Of a stretch of 64,000 bases of DNA, positions 36,373 to 45,261 are shown in pieces. The position numbers were made by a program, and so were the translations under genes. The notes beneath the pieces are model-generated. The model had not been told where the DNA came from. It saw only the letters and a program-made list of their open reading frames with translations, and did no database searches. Position 1 is the first letter of the stretch; each line of letters begins with the position of its first letter. The DNA is from Bacteroides sp. 519. GTDB taxonomy: Bacteria; Bacteroidota; Bacteroidia; Bacteroidales; Bacteroidaceae. The DNA lies in assembly GCF_010500955.1 (NCBI RefSeq), contig NZ_QVMJ01000001.1, positions 124,001 to 188,000 of the forward strand. Direction: 5' to 3'.

Positions 36373-36457
36373 GTTATGAGTTTTGAGTAATGAGTAATGG
36401 TTTCATGCGGCATTGTTAACTCATTACTCATTACTCAAAACTCATTACTCATAACTA
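36369..36457. repeat. Long hairpin with CATGCGGCATTG core between convergent genes
   Basis: ATGAGTTATGAGTTTTGAG units pair with CTCATTACTCAAAACTCAT units around GTTTCATGCGGCATTGTT. The core is shared with the elements at 2724, 17931 and 23868. It is placed between the fructokinase and VWA gene ends and overlaps the final codons of both. Confidence 0.8.
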
Positions 36458-37576
36458 CTCCACCTCGTACCCCATAGTTAAGGCCAAATCAATTACCGAT
36501 TGATTGATCGCTTTTCCCAGATCATCACCACCGTCTCCCTCTTTTTTCATTTGTTCATCAATATATGCCTGCCTTTTCTTTGCCAGTTCGTCTATTTGCT
36601 TTTGCAACGAAATTCGTTCTGTCTCTTTCTGTTTTATAAAATCTTCTATCCCTTTTTTATCTTTATTTTGTAGTTCGGCAGGTAGTTCTTTCTTGTCTAG
36701 TTTCTCGATGATGTTCTTATCCTCTTTGTACATATCTACCAAATCCCATGAACTATTATTATACACTCTCTTGGTTTTACTTACAACACGTTCAGCATAA
36801 TTTGATGAAGATATTAATTGTGCATAATTATCCTGTTTCATTTGCGATTCTTTCCTTGCATTCCCAATTCTTCCATACCCAATGTATGTATTATTCAGTT
36901 GGATATTAAATGTGCTTATCCTATCATCAAACGGGGTACTGATAAACCTTATTGTGGCATTATGATCAATATTAAAGAATTTTCCTTTGCCAATTGCTGC
37001 ACCTTCTTTCCATCCGTCTATTCCCCAACGGGCATCGCCACAATGAATGGTATTTACATAGATATTCTTTTTCAATGCATCATTAATAGCCAACTTATAA
37101 TCAATCTCACCCTGATTAAAAGGCTCGTTACCTGCAATATAAATAAGTTTCATATCGGCATCTCCTTTGCCCCAATCCAACTTATCTACTGCCTTTTTAA
37201 TAACTGCACCACAATACTCATAGCCGCCATTGGTAGTCAGTCCGAAAAGCTTATCAGACAGTAAATCAAGATCATTGCTCAATGGCATCACCTGCCTTAT
37301 ATAATCATCTTCCACACGAAGTTCGCTGTTACCATACTCGTACAATGCAATTTCTATATCAGGCGATTTGCCTTTAAACTTTAAGGTTGTAAGTGTGTTC
37401 ACTATGTTCCATAAACGAGATTTAGCCTGATTAATCAATCCGTTCATACTGCTCGATGTATCTAACAAAATAGCTACCTGTATTTTGGTACTGTTATCGT
37501 TAGATGCTTTTGCTCCATTACATACTGTTGTTAATACAACTGCCATCATTACTGCTGATAAAAAAAACTTCTTCAT
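36455..37576 (-). CDS. Exported von Willebrand factor A-domain protein
   Basis: A 373-residue protein with an N-terminal signal peptide (FFLSAVMMAVVLTTVCNGAKA) and a VWA domain from about residue 30. The metal-binding MIDAS is intact: LLDTSSSMNG (DxSxS). The last 90 residues form a charged coiled-coil-like stretch (IEDFIKQKETERISLQKQIDELAKKRQ). The role is unknown; family members bind protein partners through the metal site. It is a single gene converging on the fructokinase. Confidence 0.85.
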   Translation of the reverse strand: MKKFFLSAVMMAVVLTTVCNGAKASNDNSTKIQVAILLDTSSSMNGLINQAKSRLWNIVNTLTTLKFKGKSPDIEIALYEYGNSELRVEDDYIRQVMPLSNDLDLLSDKLFGLTTNGGYEYCGAVIKKAVDKLDWGKGDADMKLIYIAGNEPFNQGEIDYKLAINDALKKNIYVNTIHCGDARWGIDGWKEGAAIGKGKFFNIDHNATIRFISTPFDDRISTFNIQLNNTYIGYGRIGNARKESQMKQDNYAQLISSSNYAERVVSKTKRVYNNSSWDLVDMYKEDKNIIEKLDKKELPAELQNKDKKGIEDFIKQKETERISLQKQIDELAKKRQAYIDEQMKKEGDGGDDLGKAINQSVIDLALTMGYEVE

Positions 37577-37764
37577 AATTATATCATTTGAATTATATGT
37601 TTTAGACCTCTACTTATATCCGTGTATTTTAATCCGTGCAATCCGCGTCATCCGTGTCTAAGAAATACCCAAAAGTAGATAGTTAAAAATTAACGTTTCC
37701 GTCCAAATGGGTGAAAGCATCTTTTTAATTGGTGAAACATAGATGCAAAAGTTTTAAAACCTTT

Positions 37765-37772
37765 TATCTTTG
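37765..37772 (+). promoter_or_regulatory. -7 box for the LytS-like kinase gene
   Basis: TATCTTTG fits TAnnTTTG, about 30 bases before the ATG at 37804. No -33 TTTG is visible. The preceding gap also holds a lone half of an ATCCGTG-unit repeat near 37618-37660. Confidence 0.5.
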
Positions 37773-37803
37773 TCAGTAGAAAGTTTACAATTACAAAGAA
37801 TCT

Positions 37804-39648
37804 ATGGTAAAAAAATGGCTGTTTTGTATCTGTTTTATCTCCCTGCCTCTTATCAGTTGGGGCCAAGACAGTATACCTGTACAAAAAATCAGTAAAAGAT
37901 CGGCAGCATCCAAACTCAGCAGAAGTCTGGAACAAGACAGCTCTGCACAACGCATTGCAGAAGACTATATGAAGCTAGCCCAACAGCTAGCCTTCCAGAA
38001 CGACTATGCCAAAGCCGAAACTTATTATTTTCAGGCTGCCAGTTCATTTGCAAAACTAAAAAACAGAGAACAAGAAGCCTTAGCCTTTCGCGAAATGGCC
38101 AAAACGCAAGAGTATCAATTAAAGTTTGAAGAAGCCATAAAAAGCTATATCAAGGCTTCTAAAAAAACCCGCTTAAAAGATTTTTCTCAAGTAAACACAA
38201 ACGATGCTTCTCGCTTACAGAACCGGGATAACCTGGTAACACAATCAAGATATATTCAAAGTAACATAGCTTTGAATAGTAAAACGCAAAACAGAAACGA
38301 TGCTGTTTTTGCTTTTCAACAGATGGCACAAGTAAATTTGGAACAAGCAGACAAAACAGCTGCCATTGGCAACCTGCAAAATGCACTGGAACTGGTAAAA
38401 GACGAACCGGAAGAAAGCAGTAAGATAAAAGAAGAGATTGCAAAGGTGTACGTTGCCGATGAGCAATTTGAACAGGCAATCAGCATCAATCAATCATTAG
38501 TAGAAGAAGCTAAAAAAACTGCCGACCCGGTAAAAGAGGTAAGCCAACTGCAAAACCTGTCGCAAACATATTTCCAGGCACAGGAGGCCGAAAAAGCAAT
38601 TGCTTCGTTAAAAGATGCCTATAATGTTGCTATAGAAAACAACCAGACTTTAGTTGCCAAAAATGTTCTGCAACAGCTTACCCAATTCTATCAGGATAAA
38701 AAGAAATCAAAGGAAGCCATGGAAGTGTATGCCGATTTCGTTTCACGCTTAGATACGCTGATTAAAGCCGACAGCACGCTTGTTGATGAGAAAATATTTC
38801 AGTTACATGAAGATAAGATAGCCCAACTGGAGAAAGAACGGGTTTTAAAAGATGAACTTATAAACAAAAAGAATGTATATAACAATATGCTACTCGGCTT
38901 TCTGATTATTTCTCTGTTGCTGATTATTATTATTGCAAAGTCGCTCTATTCCATCAATAAAAAGAATAAAAAGATAGCATTGCAGTCTCTTCGTCGGGAA
39001 ATGAATCCGCATTTCATATTCAACAGCCTTAACAGTGTGAATCAGTTTATTGCACAGAATAACGAGTTGGAAGCCAATAAATACCTAACCTCCTACTCGC
39101 GCCTGATGCGTAACATTATGGAAAATTCCAACAAGGACTTTATTACGCTAACCACCGAAATAGATCAGTTAAAGAAATACCTTGAGCTGGAACATCTGCG
39201 TTTTAATGATAAGTTTGCCTACGACATCCGGATAGACGACACATTAGATACCGATAGTTTGTATGTACCCAATATGCTTATTCAGCCCCAACTGGAAAAT
39301 GCCATCTGGCATGGACTTCGTTACAAAGAATCTAAAGGCATGCTTACCTTATCTTTTGTACCGGCTTCAAACAGAATCAAAGTAGAGGTCGAGGATAACG
39401 GCATCGGGTTGGCAAACAGCAAAAGCCTGAAAACCACACACCAAAAACAACATAACTCTCGCGGACTATCTAATACACGCGAGCGTATCCAACTGCTTAA
39501 CAAATTGTATCACCTGGATATTTCCATGAACATAACCGATAAAACCGGAGATGCTCCGGGCGTTATTGTTACGCTCTCGTTCCCTGTTATCGACAAGAAA
39601 CTAATAAACGATGAACACATTACAGAAAATAACCAGCGTAATAGTTGA
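37804..39648 (+). CDS. LytS-type sensor histidine kinase with TPR-like N-terminus
   Basis: A 614-residue kinase. A signal peptide (FISLPLISWGQ) leads to a periplasmic helical region with TPR-like repeats (residues about 50-330), then one membrane helix (MLLGFLIISLLLIIIIAKSLY, about residues 362-382). The His_kinase domain has LRREMNPHFIFNSLNSVNQF with the phospho-acceptor His, and the HATPase has DNGIGL and a C-terminal TRERIQLLNKLY. The partner regulator gene overlaps its 3' end by 38 bases. Confidence 0.92.
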   Translation: MVKKWLFCICFISLPLISWGQDSIPVQKISKRSAASKLSRSLEQDSSAQRIAEDYMKLAQQLAFQNDYAKAETYYFQAASSFAKLKNREQEALAFREMAKTQEYQLKFEEAIKSYIKASKKTRLKDFSQVNTNDASRLQNRDNLVTQSRYIQSNIALNSKTQNRNDAVFAFQQMAQVNLEQADKTAAIGNLQNALELVKDEPEESSKIKEEIAKVYVADEQFEQAISINQSLVEEAKKTADPVKEVSQLQNLSQTYFQAQEAEKAIASLKDAYNVAIENNQTLVAKNVLQQLTQFYQDKKKSKEAMEVYADFVSRLDTLIKADSTLVDEKIFQLHEDKIAQLEKERVLKDELINKKNVYNNMLLGFLIISLLLIIIIAKSLYSINKKNKKIALQSLRREMNPHFIFNSLNSVNQFIAQNNELEANKYLTSYSRLMRNIMENSNKDFITLTTEIDQLKKYLELEHLRFNDKFAYDIRIDDTLDTDSLYVPNMLIQPQLENAIWHGLRYKESKGMLTLSFVPASNRIKVEVEDNGIGLANSKSLKTTHQKQHNSRGLSNTRERIQLLNKLYHLDISMNITDKTGDAPGVIVTLSFPVIDKKLINDEHITENNQRNS

Positions 39649-40369
39649 GGACGAAACTGCTGCGCGAGAGGCGTTGAAAAACTATCTCTCTAAATACTGC
39701 CCTCAGATAGAAATAATAGGCGAAGCTGTAAATTGCAAAGAAGCGATTCCATTGCTACACAAACTACAGCCCCAACTGGTATTTCTGGATGTTGAAATGC
39801 CTTTTGGAAATGCTTTCGATGCGCTTGAAGGATGCAAAGACCTGTATTTTGAAACAATATTTGTTACAGCCTTTTCGGAGTATTCGCTCCGTGCACTAAA
39901 CCAGAGTGCAGCATATTATCTATTAAAACCTGTTAGTATTGAAGAACTTATTTTAGCTGTTAACAAGGTACAACAGCACATTATGAACCGCGAAATCTTC
40001 AACCGGAATCAAATTATTATCGAGAATTTCCGTGAGCCTAAACCCGAGAAACAACAGGTAATACTTCCTACCTTGGAAGGTTTTGAAGTGGTGAAGATGG
40101 AAGAAATCATCCGCCTACAGGGCAATGGCAACTTTACGGATATTTATTTGCGCGATAAGAAAAAGAAAATGGTATGCCGGTTTCTGAAACATTTTTCAGA
40201 GATCCTTCCTTTTCCTTTTATACGTGTACACAAATCGCATATTATAAATTTCAATTGTGTGAAATCGTATTTCAAAAACTCTGGTGGGTATGTAGTGCTG
40301 GAAGATGATACGGAAATAGAGGTTTCGCCTACATATAAAGAAGAGGTGTTAAAGCTTTTTCGGTGCTAA
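39611..40369 (+). CDS. LytTR-family response regulator
   Basis: A 252-residue regulator. The receiver has acidic residues ED at 13-14 and D60 in LVFLDVEMP as the likely phosphorylation site. The C-terminal half is a LytTR DNA-binding domain (RLQGNGNFTDIYLRD, FIRVHKSHIINFNCVKSY). It overlaps the kinase gene. Targets are not evident; the next gene, a small lipoprotein, is a candidate. Confidence 0.93.
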   Translation: MNTLQKITSVIVEDETAAREALKNYLSKYCPQIEIIGEAVNCKEAIPLLHKLQPQLVFLDVEMPFGNAFDALEGCKDLYFETIFVTAFSEYSLRALNQSAAYYLLKPVSIEELILAVNKVQQHIMNREIFNRNQIIIENFREPKPEKQQVILPTLEGFEVVKMEEIIRLQGNGNFTDIYLRDKKKKMVCRFLKHFSEILPFPFIRVHKSHIINFNCVKSYFKNSGGYVVLEDDTEIEVSPTYKEEVLKLFRC

Positions 40370-40484
40370 AACAAAGTATTAACTTTGTTTAACTATATGT
40401 ATTGCAGCTTTTCGTGTGTTTATCCGTCTAATATATAAAATCTGTAATATTTAGAAGAAATAACTTAAACTAAAAGCATTTACT

Positions 40485-41015
40485 ATGAACTTTCTTAAAT
40501 ACTTATTCTTATTATGTACTGTTTCTTTCTTTTTTGCTGCATGCAATAAAGAAGAAAGGGATTTTGTAGAAAATCCAACTGTCGATACATACATCTCTAT
40601 GTTGAAAAAAGGTACTTACAACCTTGTAGATGAGAATGGTTTCAGAACTATTCCCAATTTCACCCAAGAACATATTCCTGCATTGTTAGAGTATGCTGAT
40701 GATTTTACCATAATGCCGCAACGTTATCCTATACATCCCGTATCTTCGGCAGTAGGCCCTATCAGATTGGGAGAAGCTATTTTATGGACTATCGAAGGTA
40801 TTATTCAAAACACCAAATATGCATCTTACAGCGGCAATTTATGTAAAAAAGTAATTGTTAATGAAGAAATAACCAGCGAACCAACTACCAATGAAGAAGT
40901 GCTGGAAGTAGCCAAATTATATAAACTTTGGTGGAATGGCCAATATCCTTTCAACAAAGTACACGATAAATTTAGTGTTCACCCTTTAGAGGACACTTCT
41001 TTTTATTGGAATTAA
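40485..41015 (+). CDS. Small lipoprotein of unknown function (DUF4943-like)
   Basis: A 176-residue exported protein with a clear lipobox (VSFFFAACNKEE). The mature part has no catalytic motif that I recognise; the LKKGTYN and IRLGEAILWTIEGII segments resemble the small DUF4943 lipoproteins of Bacteroides, a weak assignment. It lies 115 bases after the LytTR regulator in the same direction and may be controlled by it. Confidence 0.65.
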   Translation: MNFLKYLFLLCTVSFFFAACNKEERDFVENPTVDTYISMLKKGTYNLVDENGFRTIPNFTQEHIPALLEYADDFTIMPQRYPIHPVSSAVGPIRLGEAILWTIEGIIQNTKYASYSGNLCKKVIVNEEITSEPTTNEEVLEVAKLYKLWWNGQYPFNKVHDKFSVHPLEDTSFYWN

Positions 41016-41139
41016 ATTTTCCTTGATACTCTCTTAAAGTAACAACTTAGAGCCCTGGACTTAGTGATAAGTTTGGGGCTTGCTTTTTTTAACCCGAAAA
41101 AAAATATTTCCAACGCCATGTTGTGACAATGTCCTGTTT

Positions 41140-41147
41140 TACCTTTG
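41140..41147 (+). promoter_or_regulatory. -7 box for the WYL regulator gene
   Basis: TACCTTTG fits TAnnTTTG, 28 bases before the ATG at 41176. A small dyad, TTGTGACAA, lies just upstream (41121-41129) and could be an operator. Confidence 0.5.
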
Positions 41148-41175
41148 TAGCATAAATAAAAAACAAAGAAATAAC

Positions 41176-42114
41176 ATGGCAAATAAATCTAAGAAAATCG
41201 GCTTTCTGCAAAGATGGATGTTCATTATAGATAAAATCAATTCACATCCATATATAACAAAAGAGGAACTGGAATATGCAGTAAAGAACGAAATGCTTAG
41301 CTATGATGGAGTAGAAAATGTTGGTATCAGTTCACGTACAATAGACCGTGATATATTCGAAATCCGAAATTCACCCTATATGGATATCAGTATTGAATAC
41401 TGTCGAAAAAGAAACGGGTATTATATTCCGCAAAACGAAAATTCATTATCCAAACTCGATCGCTTATTTGAGTTGAGTTCCTTACTATCATTCAGTAGCT
41501 TGAAAGATATTGTTATCATGGAAAATCGTCAATCCAAAGGACTTGAACATCGTTTCACATTAATCTCTGCTATCCAAAAGGCAAGAGAAATAAGCCTTGA
41601 ATACTGCAAATATAAAAAAGATTCGCCGGATAATACATTGAGAAGATTACAACCTTATGCACTTCGGGAGTTTAAAAACAAGTGGTACCTGCTTGCTGTA
41701 GAGATAAAAGCCGACGGAAGTAAAAGTAAAACAATCAAAACATGGGGATTAGACCGCATAAAGAGGCTAACCATTACCAATCGGATTTTTCAAAAAGATG
41801 ATAATATTGATCTGGATAGTCATTTTGAACATTGCTTTGGTATTTATGCCGATCAAAAAACAAATCCTGAAAAAGTAATCTTGTCATTTTCACCATTAAG
41901 TGGTAAGTATGCAGATTCATATCCCTTGCACGAATCCCAGAAAATACTCATTCATAATGATAAAGAATTCAGGATTGAATTAACGATTAAAGTAACACCG
42001 GATTTTATCACAGAACTACTTACCCATAGCGAAGGTATGAGAGTTATAGAACCACAACACCTAAAAGAGAGATTGATTGAGATTCACCGGAAAGCAATAG
42101 AATTAAATAATTGA
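41176..42114 (+). CDS. WYL-domain transcriptional regulator
   Basis: A 312-residue regulator. The N-terminus is a winged-helix region (FLQRWMFIIDKINSHPYITKEELEYAV), the middle a WYL domain (ISLEYCKYKKDSPDNTLRRLQPYALREFKNKWYLLAV, then GLDRIKRL), and the end a WCX-like region (KVTPDFITELLTHSEGMRVIEPQHL). WYL proteins sense nucleic acid or nucleotide ligands and often control defence genes. The ATG at 41176 is chosen because the upstream extension from 41080 covers the predicted promoter. It is followed by an HU-like gene after 47 bases. Confidence 0.88.
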   Translation: MANKSKKIGFLQRWMFIIDKINSHPYITKEELEYAVKNEMLSYDGVENVGISSRTIDRDIFEIRNSPYMDISIEYCRKRNGYYIPQNENSLSKLDRLFELSSLLSFSSLKDIVIMENRQSKGLEHRFTLISAIQKAREISLEYCKYKKDSPDNTLRRLQPYALREFKNKWYLLAVEIKADGSKSKTIKTWGLDRIKRLTITNRIFQKDDNIDLDSHFEHCFGIYADQKTNPEKVILSFSPLSGKYADSYPLHESQKILIHNDKEFRIELTIKVTPDFITELLTHSEGMRVIEPQHLKERLIEIHRKAIELNN

Positions 42115-42161
42115 AAAAAAGGGAAATAGTTCCCATACTAACAATCTAAACAATTTAAATT

Positions 42162-42626
42162 ATGTCGATTTTTACAAAGAAACAAGAGTTTACTCTTCAT
42201 TTTGACGAGAACAAACCCACCATGTACCGTATGAGTACAACTCAACAGCAGGAGGTTACCTTCGATGAGTTGATAGGTGATGTATCTAACGCCTGCGGGG
42301 TAAGCCGCGCACAAACAAAGGCAAGCATAGAGGGTTTATTAGACCGTATGACATTTTTAATGAATTACGGAATGATAATCAGGTTGGGCGATTTTGGTAG
42401 TTTCCGGCCAACTATTAACGTGAAAGCCCAGAAAACCGTAACAGATGTGGGTGTGGATAATATTGTAAGAAAGAAAATCCAGTTTACTCCAGGTAAAAGG
42501 TTTAAGAATATGCTTAGTGCTCTTTCTTTCAAAAGTATTCATGGAAACACTTCAGAAGGATCTGGTAACAATGATAACGGAGGAAACGATGGTGACGACG
42601 GCGGATGGATTGATCCGACAGCTTAA
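42162..42626 (+). CDS. HU-like DNA-binding protein with acidic tail
   Basis: A 154-residue histone-like protein of the Bacteroidota HU family. The HU fold is recognisable in TFDELIGDVSNACGVSRAQTKASIEGLL and in the arm and strand region IRLGDFGSFRPTINVKAQ. It ends with a glycine/asparagine/aspartate-rich tail (GGNDGDDGGWIDPTA), usual for this group. It probably bends or coats DNA. It is likely cotranscribed with the WYL regulator and ends at a clear terminator. Confidence 0.88.
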   Translation: MSIFTKKQEFTLHFDENKPTMYRMSTTQQQEVTFDELIGDVSNACGVSRAQTKASIEGLLDRMTFLMNYGMIIRLGDFGSFRPTINVKAQKTVTDVGVDNIVRKKIQFTPGKRFKNMLSALSFKSIHGNTSEGSGNNDNGGNDGDDGGWIDPTA

Positions 42627-42664
42627 ACCTCAATCTTAATTTTATGGACTCTATTTGGACTGGA

Positions 42665-42701
42665 GCCGGCATGGTGTAAAAACTGTGCCGGCTTCTTTAT
42701 T
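42665..42701 (+). terminator. Rho-independent terminator of the HU-like gene, group II intron target
   Basis: GCCGGCA (42665-42671) pairs with TGCCGGC (42686-42692) and is followed by TTCTTTATT. The predicted group II intron begins at the next base, so the T-tract is split from its original continuation. Confidence 0.85.
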
Positions 42702-44569
42702 GTATGACGGGCATGTTATACATCTGTGGTGAAATTCCATCCGGGGCGTAGTTACCGACGAACCCTATAGCGATTTGCAAGTTTGTAGTGGTGACACTAT
42801 GGAGAGAAGAAGCAATAGCGAAATCGTGGCTTGACGGACAGAAATCCAATACAAAGGCGTATCAAGCGGACAAGTTGGCAATAGACAACAAAGTTCCCAA
42901 AGGTAACCGTAACCTTGATGCGTAGATTGGGCGAGTAAACGATGAAAGATGTATGATTTATCCCGTGAGGTCTCGACAGCATTGCATTGTGATGTAGTAA
43001 CAACGAATGTCGAGAAGTCAGCAGAGGTCGAAGTAGCCGATTGCGTGTCAGTCATGGCGAAGGACCGAATAATTTGTAACATCAATTAAAATGTATGTTC
43101 TTAAGGTAAGCCGACGATTGAATAGGTCAAAACGTACATGCGACTAAATCAAGTAGGAGTTAGGCTGTTCTTTAGGACGCGGAAATTAAGAAAGATGGAA
43201 GTATGGAATTAATGAAACAAATCCTGAGCGACTCCAATATTGCTCTTGCTCAAAGTCGTGTAATAGGCAATAAAGGGGCATCAGGGATTGACAAAGTGAG
43301 TGTGGAAGAGTTACGAGAGTATATGTCGTCCAATTGGTCTGACATTAAATCCTCAATACTTTCCCGTACTTATCGTCCCTTACCAGTTCGCCGGGTTGAA
43401 ATCCCTAAAGAACAAGGCGTTCGTAAGCTTGGTATTCCCACAGTCGTTGACCGAACCATCCAACAATCTATCGCTCAAGTCCTCTCCCCAATCTTTGAGA
43501 AAGAGTTTCTTTCGCACAGTTACGGCTTCCGCCCCGGCAGGAGCTGTGAGCAAGCGATAGTCCAACTTCTTTCTTATTTGAATGAGGGTTATGAATGGGT
43601 TGTAGATATAGACTTGGAGAAGTTCTTCGATAATGTACCTCAAGACCGCTTGATGAGTTTAGTTGGTCGTGTTATCCAAGACCCCGACACAGAATCCTTA
43701 ATACGGAAATATCTGAAAGCTGGTGTAATGGATAGAGGACAGTACGCACCTACTGAAATGGGAACCCCTCAAGGAGGTAACTTGTCCCCCTTGCTAAGCA
43801 ATGTAATGCTTCACGAACTTGACCTGGAACTTCATCGTCGTGGCTTACACTATGTTCGCTATGCTGATGATAGTGTCATATTAGTCGGTAGTGAAGCAAG
43901 TGCAAAGCGTGTGATGCATTCTGTTACAAGTTGGATAGAGCGCAAGCTTGGTTTGAAAGTGAATGCTGAGAAAAGCCATATTGGTCGTCCGAGTGGACTG
44001 AAATACCTTGGTTTTGGCTTCTATAAGAACTCCATCACCAAGCAATGGGCTTCTCGTCCTCACGAGCTTTCAGTGGTTAAGTTCAAACGTAAACTCAAAC
44101 GACTGTGTAAACGCAATTGGAGTATCTCTATGACTGAACGTGTTGATAACTTGAACTATGTGATACGAGGATGGATAAATTACTTCTCCTTATCTGATAT
44201 GAAATATAAGATGGAGAAGATAGATGAGCATCTGCGCACAATGTTACGGGTAGTAATATGGAAGCAATGGAAGAAACCCAAGAAGCGTGCATGGGGTTTG
44301 CGTAAACTTGGGATTACGGATGACTTGGCTAAACGCACATCCGTTTGTGGTAATCGTTATCAGTGGATGGTTACAAAGACCTGTATAGTGAGAGCTATAT
44401 CAAAGAAAGCACTGTCTCAAAAGGGATTGGTAAGCTGCCTTGATTACTATATTTATAGACATACTTTGAAAACAAATTAAACCGCCGTATGCCGAACGGC
44501 ACGTACGGTGGTGTGAGAGGTGGAAAATGAAAGTAGGAAGAAAACTACTTCATTTTCTTCCTACTCGAT
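42702..44569 (+). mobile_element. Group II intron with encoded reverse transcriptase
   Basis: The intron runs from GTATGACGGG just after a terminator hairpin to CTACTCGAT. The 3' part contains domain V (44481-44512: ACCGCCGTATG ... CACGTACGGTGGT, with an internal bulge and a short loop) and domain VI (44517-44569). The ribozyme 5' half is 42702-43202 and holds no gene. The boundaries are supported by exon joining: removing these bases restores a TAA stop in the flanking minus-strand gene. The 5' GTATG is not the usual GTGYG, so the left edge is less certain than the right. Confidence 0.8.
43203..44480 (+). CDS. ltrA: Group II intron reverse transcriptase/maturase
   Basis: A 425-residue intron-encoded protein that helps splicing and copies the intron during retrohoming. 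The RT domain has GIPTVVDRTIQQSI, SYGFRPGRSCEQAI, the TPQGGNLSPLLSNVML segment and the catalytic box YVRYADDSVIL. The maturase (X) domain follows as VIRGWINYFSLSDMKYKMEKI. There is no visible HNH endonuclease domain after it, so target entry would not rely on second-strand cleavage by the protein. Its stop codon abuts intron domain V. Confidence 0.94.
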   Translation: MELMKQILSDSNIALAQSRVIGNKGASGIDKVSVEELREYMSSNWSDIKSSILSRTYRPLPVRRVEIPKEQGVRKLGIPTVVDRTIQQSIAQVLSPIFEKEFLSHSYGFRPGRSCEQAIVQLLSYLNEGYEWVVDIDLEKFFDNVPQDRLMSLVGRVIQDPDTESLIRKYLKAGVMDRGQYAPTEMGTPQGGNLSPLLSNVMLHELDLELHRRGLHYVRYADDSVILVGSEASAKRVMHSVTSWIERKLGLKVNAEKSHIGRPSGLKYLGFGFYKNSITKQWASRPHELSVVKFKRKLKRLCKRNWSISMTERVDNLNYVIRGWINYFSLSDMKYKMEKIDEHLRTMLRVVIWKQWKKPKKRAWGLRKLGITDDLAKRTSVCGNRYQWMVTKTCIVRAISKKALSQKGLVSCLDYYIYRHTLKTN

Positions 44570-45170
44570 TAATTCGTTTGATATAAACAATATTTCGTCC
44601 GCTACCATATTTCATAAGCCACCCCTCGCGGATAAACGAGTTAATATCCGCAATAGCTTTACTGCGCAATGTCGATGTTATCCTGCAATAGTCGGCACGG
44701 GTAGCAAAGGGGCGGGTATTCAAAAAATCTTTCAGCAACTGTGCCCGTTCTTCATGCGATAGGTTTACCGGTTTCTTTTCCTGCCGCTTGTTCACTTTTA
44801 CTTTTTCAACATGAGTAAGGTATGTGCGTACCTTTTTACTGGCCCGGAAATTTAGTTTATTGAATTTTATCGATTCTGCCCGTATTTCCCTACGGTGATT
44901 TACCTGACGGCTGGTGAGTGAAACCGACAGAAACCCAAGTTCATCTAATTGCACATTATATCCTTTTCCCAGAAAATGCAAAACCGAATCGGTTACGGCG
45001 CTCATTATACCTTTTACTTCGGCTTGCTTAAATCCGCTGGTATCGGCAATCCGCTGTAAAAGTATGTCCATGGTTATAGTACCGCGTGATACGGCACGAG
45101 CCCGTAACTTACCTTCGCTATTTTCTTCCTGAATTTCATTAAGGTCGTAAAAGTCGTACAGAATGGCCAT
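44550..45170 (-). CDS. HU-like DNA-binding protein with C-terminal winged-helix domain
   Basis: A 206-residue protein. The N-terminal half is an HU-family domain (TMDILLQRIADTSGFKQAEVKGIMSAV ... LDELGFLSVSL). After a basic linker (KVKVNKRQEKKP) the last 60 residues look like a helix-turn-helix unit (ATRADYCRITSTLRSKAIADINSFIREGWL). Its final residues RVGRK and the TGA stop lie inside domain VI of the group II intron. Before insertion it would have ended IK-TAA. It is divergent from hsdR. Confidence 0.82.
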   Translation of the reverse strand: MAILYDFYDLNEIQEENSEGKLRARAVSRGTITMDILLQRIADTSGFKQAEVKGIMSAVTDSVLHFLGKGYNVQLDELGFLSVSLTSRQVNHRREIRAESIKFNKLNFRASKKVRTYLTHVEKVKVNKRQEKKPVNLSHEERAQLLKDFLNTRPFATRADYCRITSTLRSKAIADINSFIREGWLMKYGSGRNIVYIKRINRVGRK

Positions 45171-45261
45171 GTTTTAAGTTTTTAAGTTTATTGAAACTAT
45201 TTGTTTTTCTTGCAAAAACTAATTCATTTCCTGCAGAAATTTATTGTTTTTCTAGCTGATA

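Noticed and set aside
37690..37950. Minus-strand reading frame overlapping the LytS-like gene start
   Set aside because: It covers the predicted promoter and signal peptide codons of the kinase gene and has no recognisable protein features.
42686..42701. GTGCCGGCTTC as the 5' end of the group II intron
   Set aside because: These bases form the right arm of the terminator stem. Only a start at 42702 restores a clean stop codon on joining the exons.
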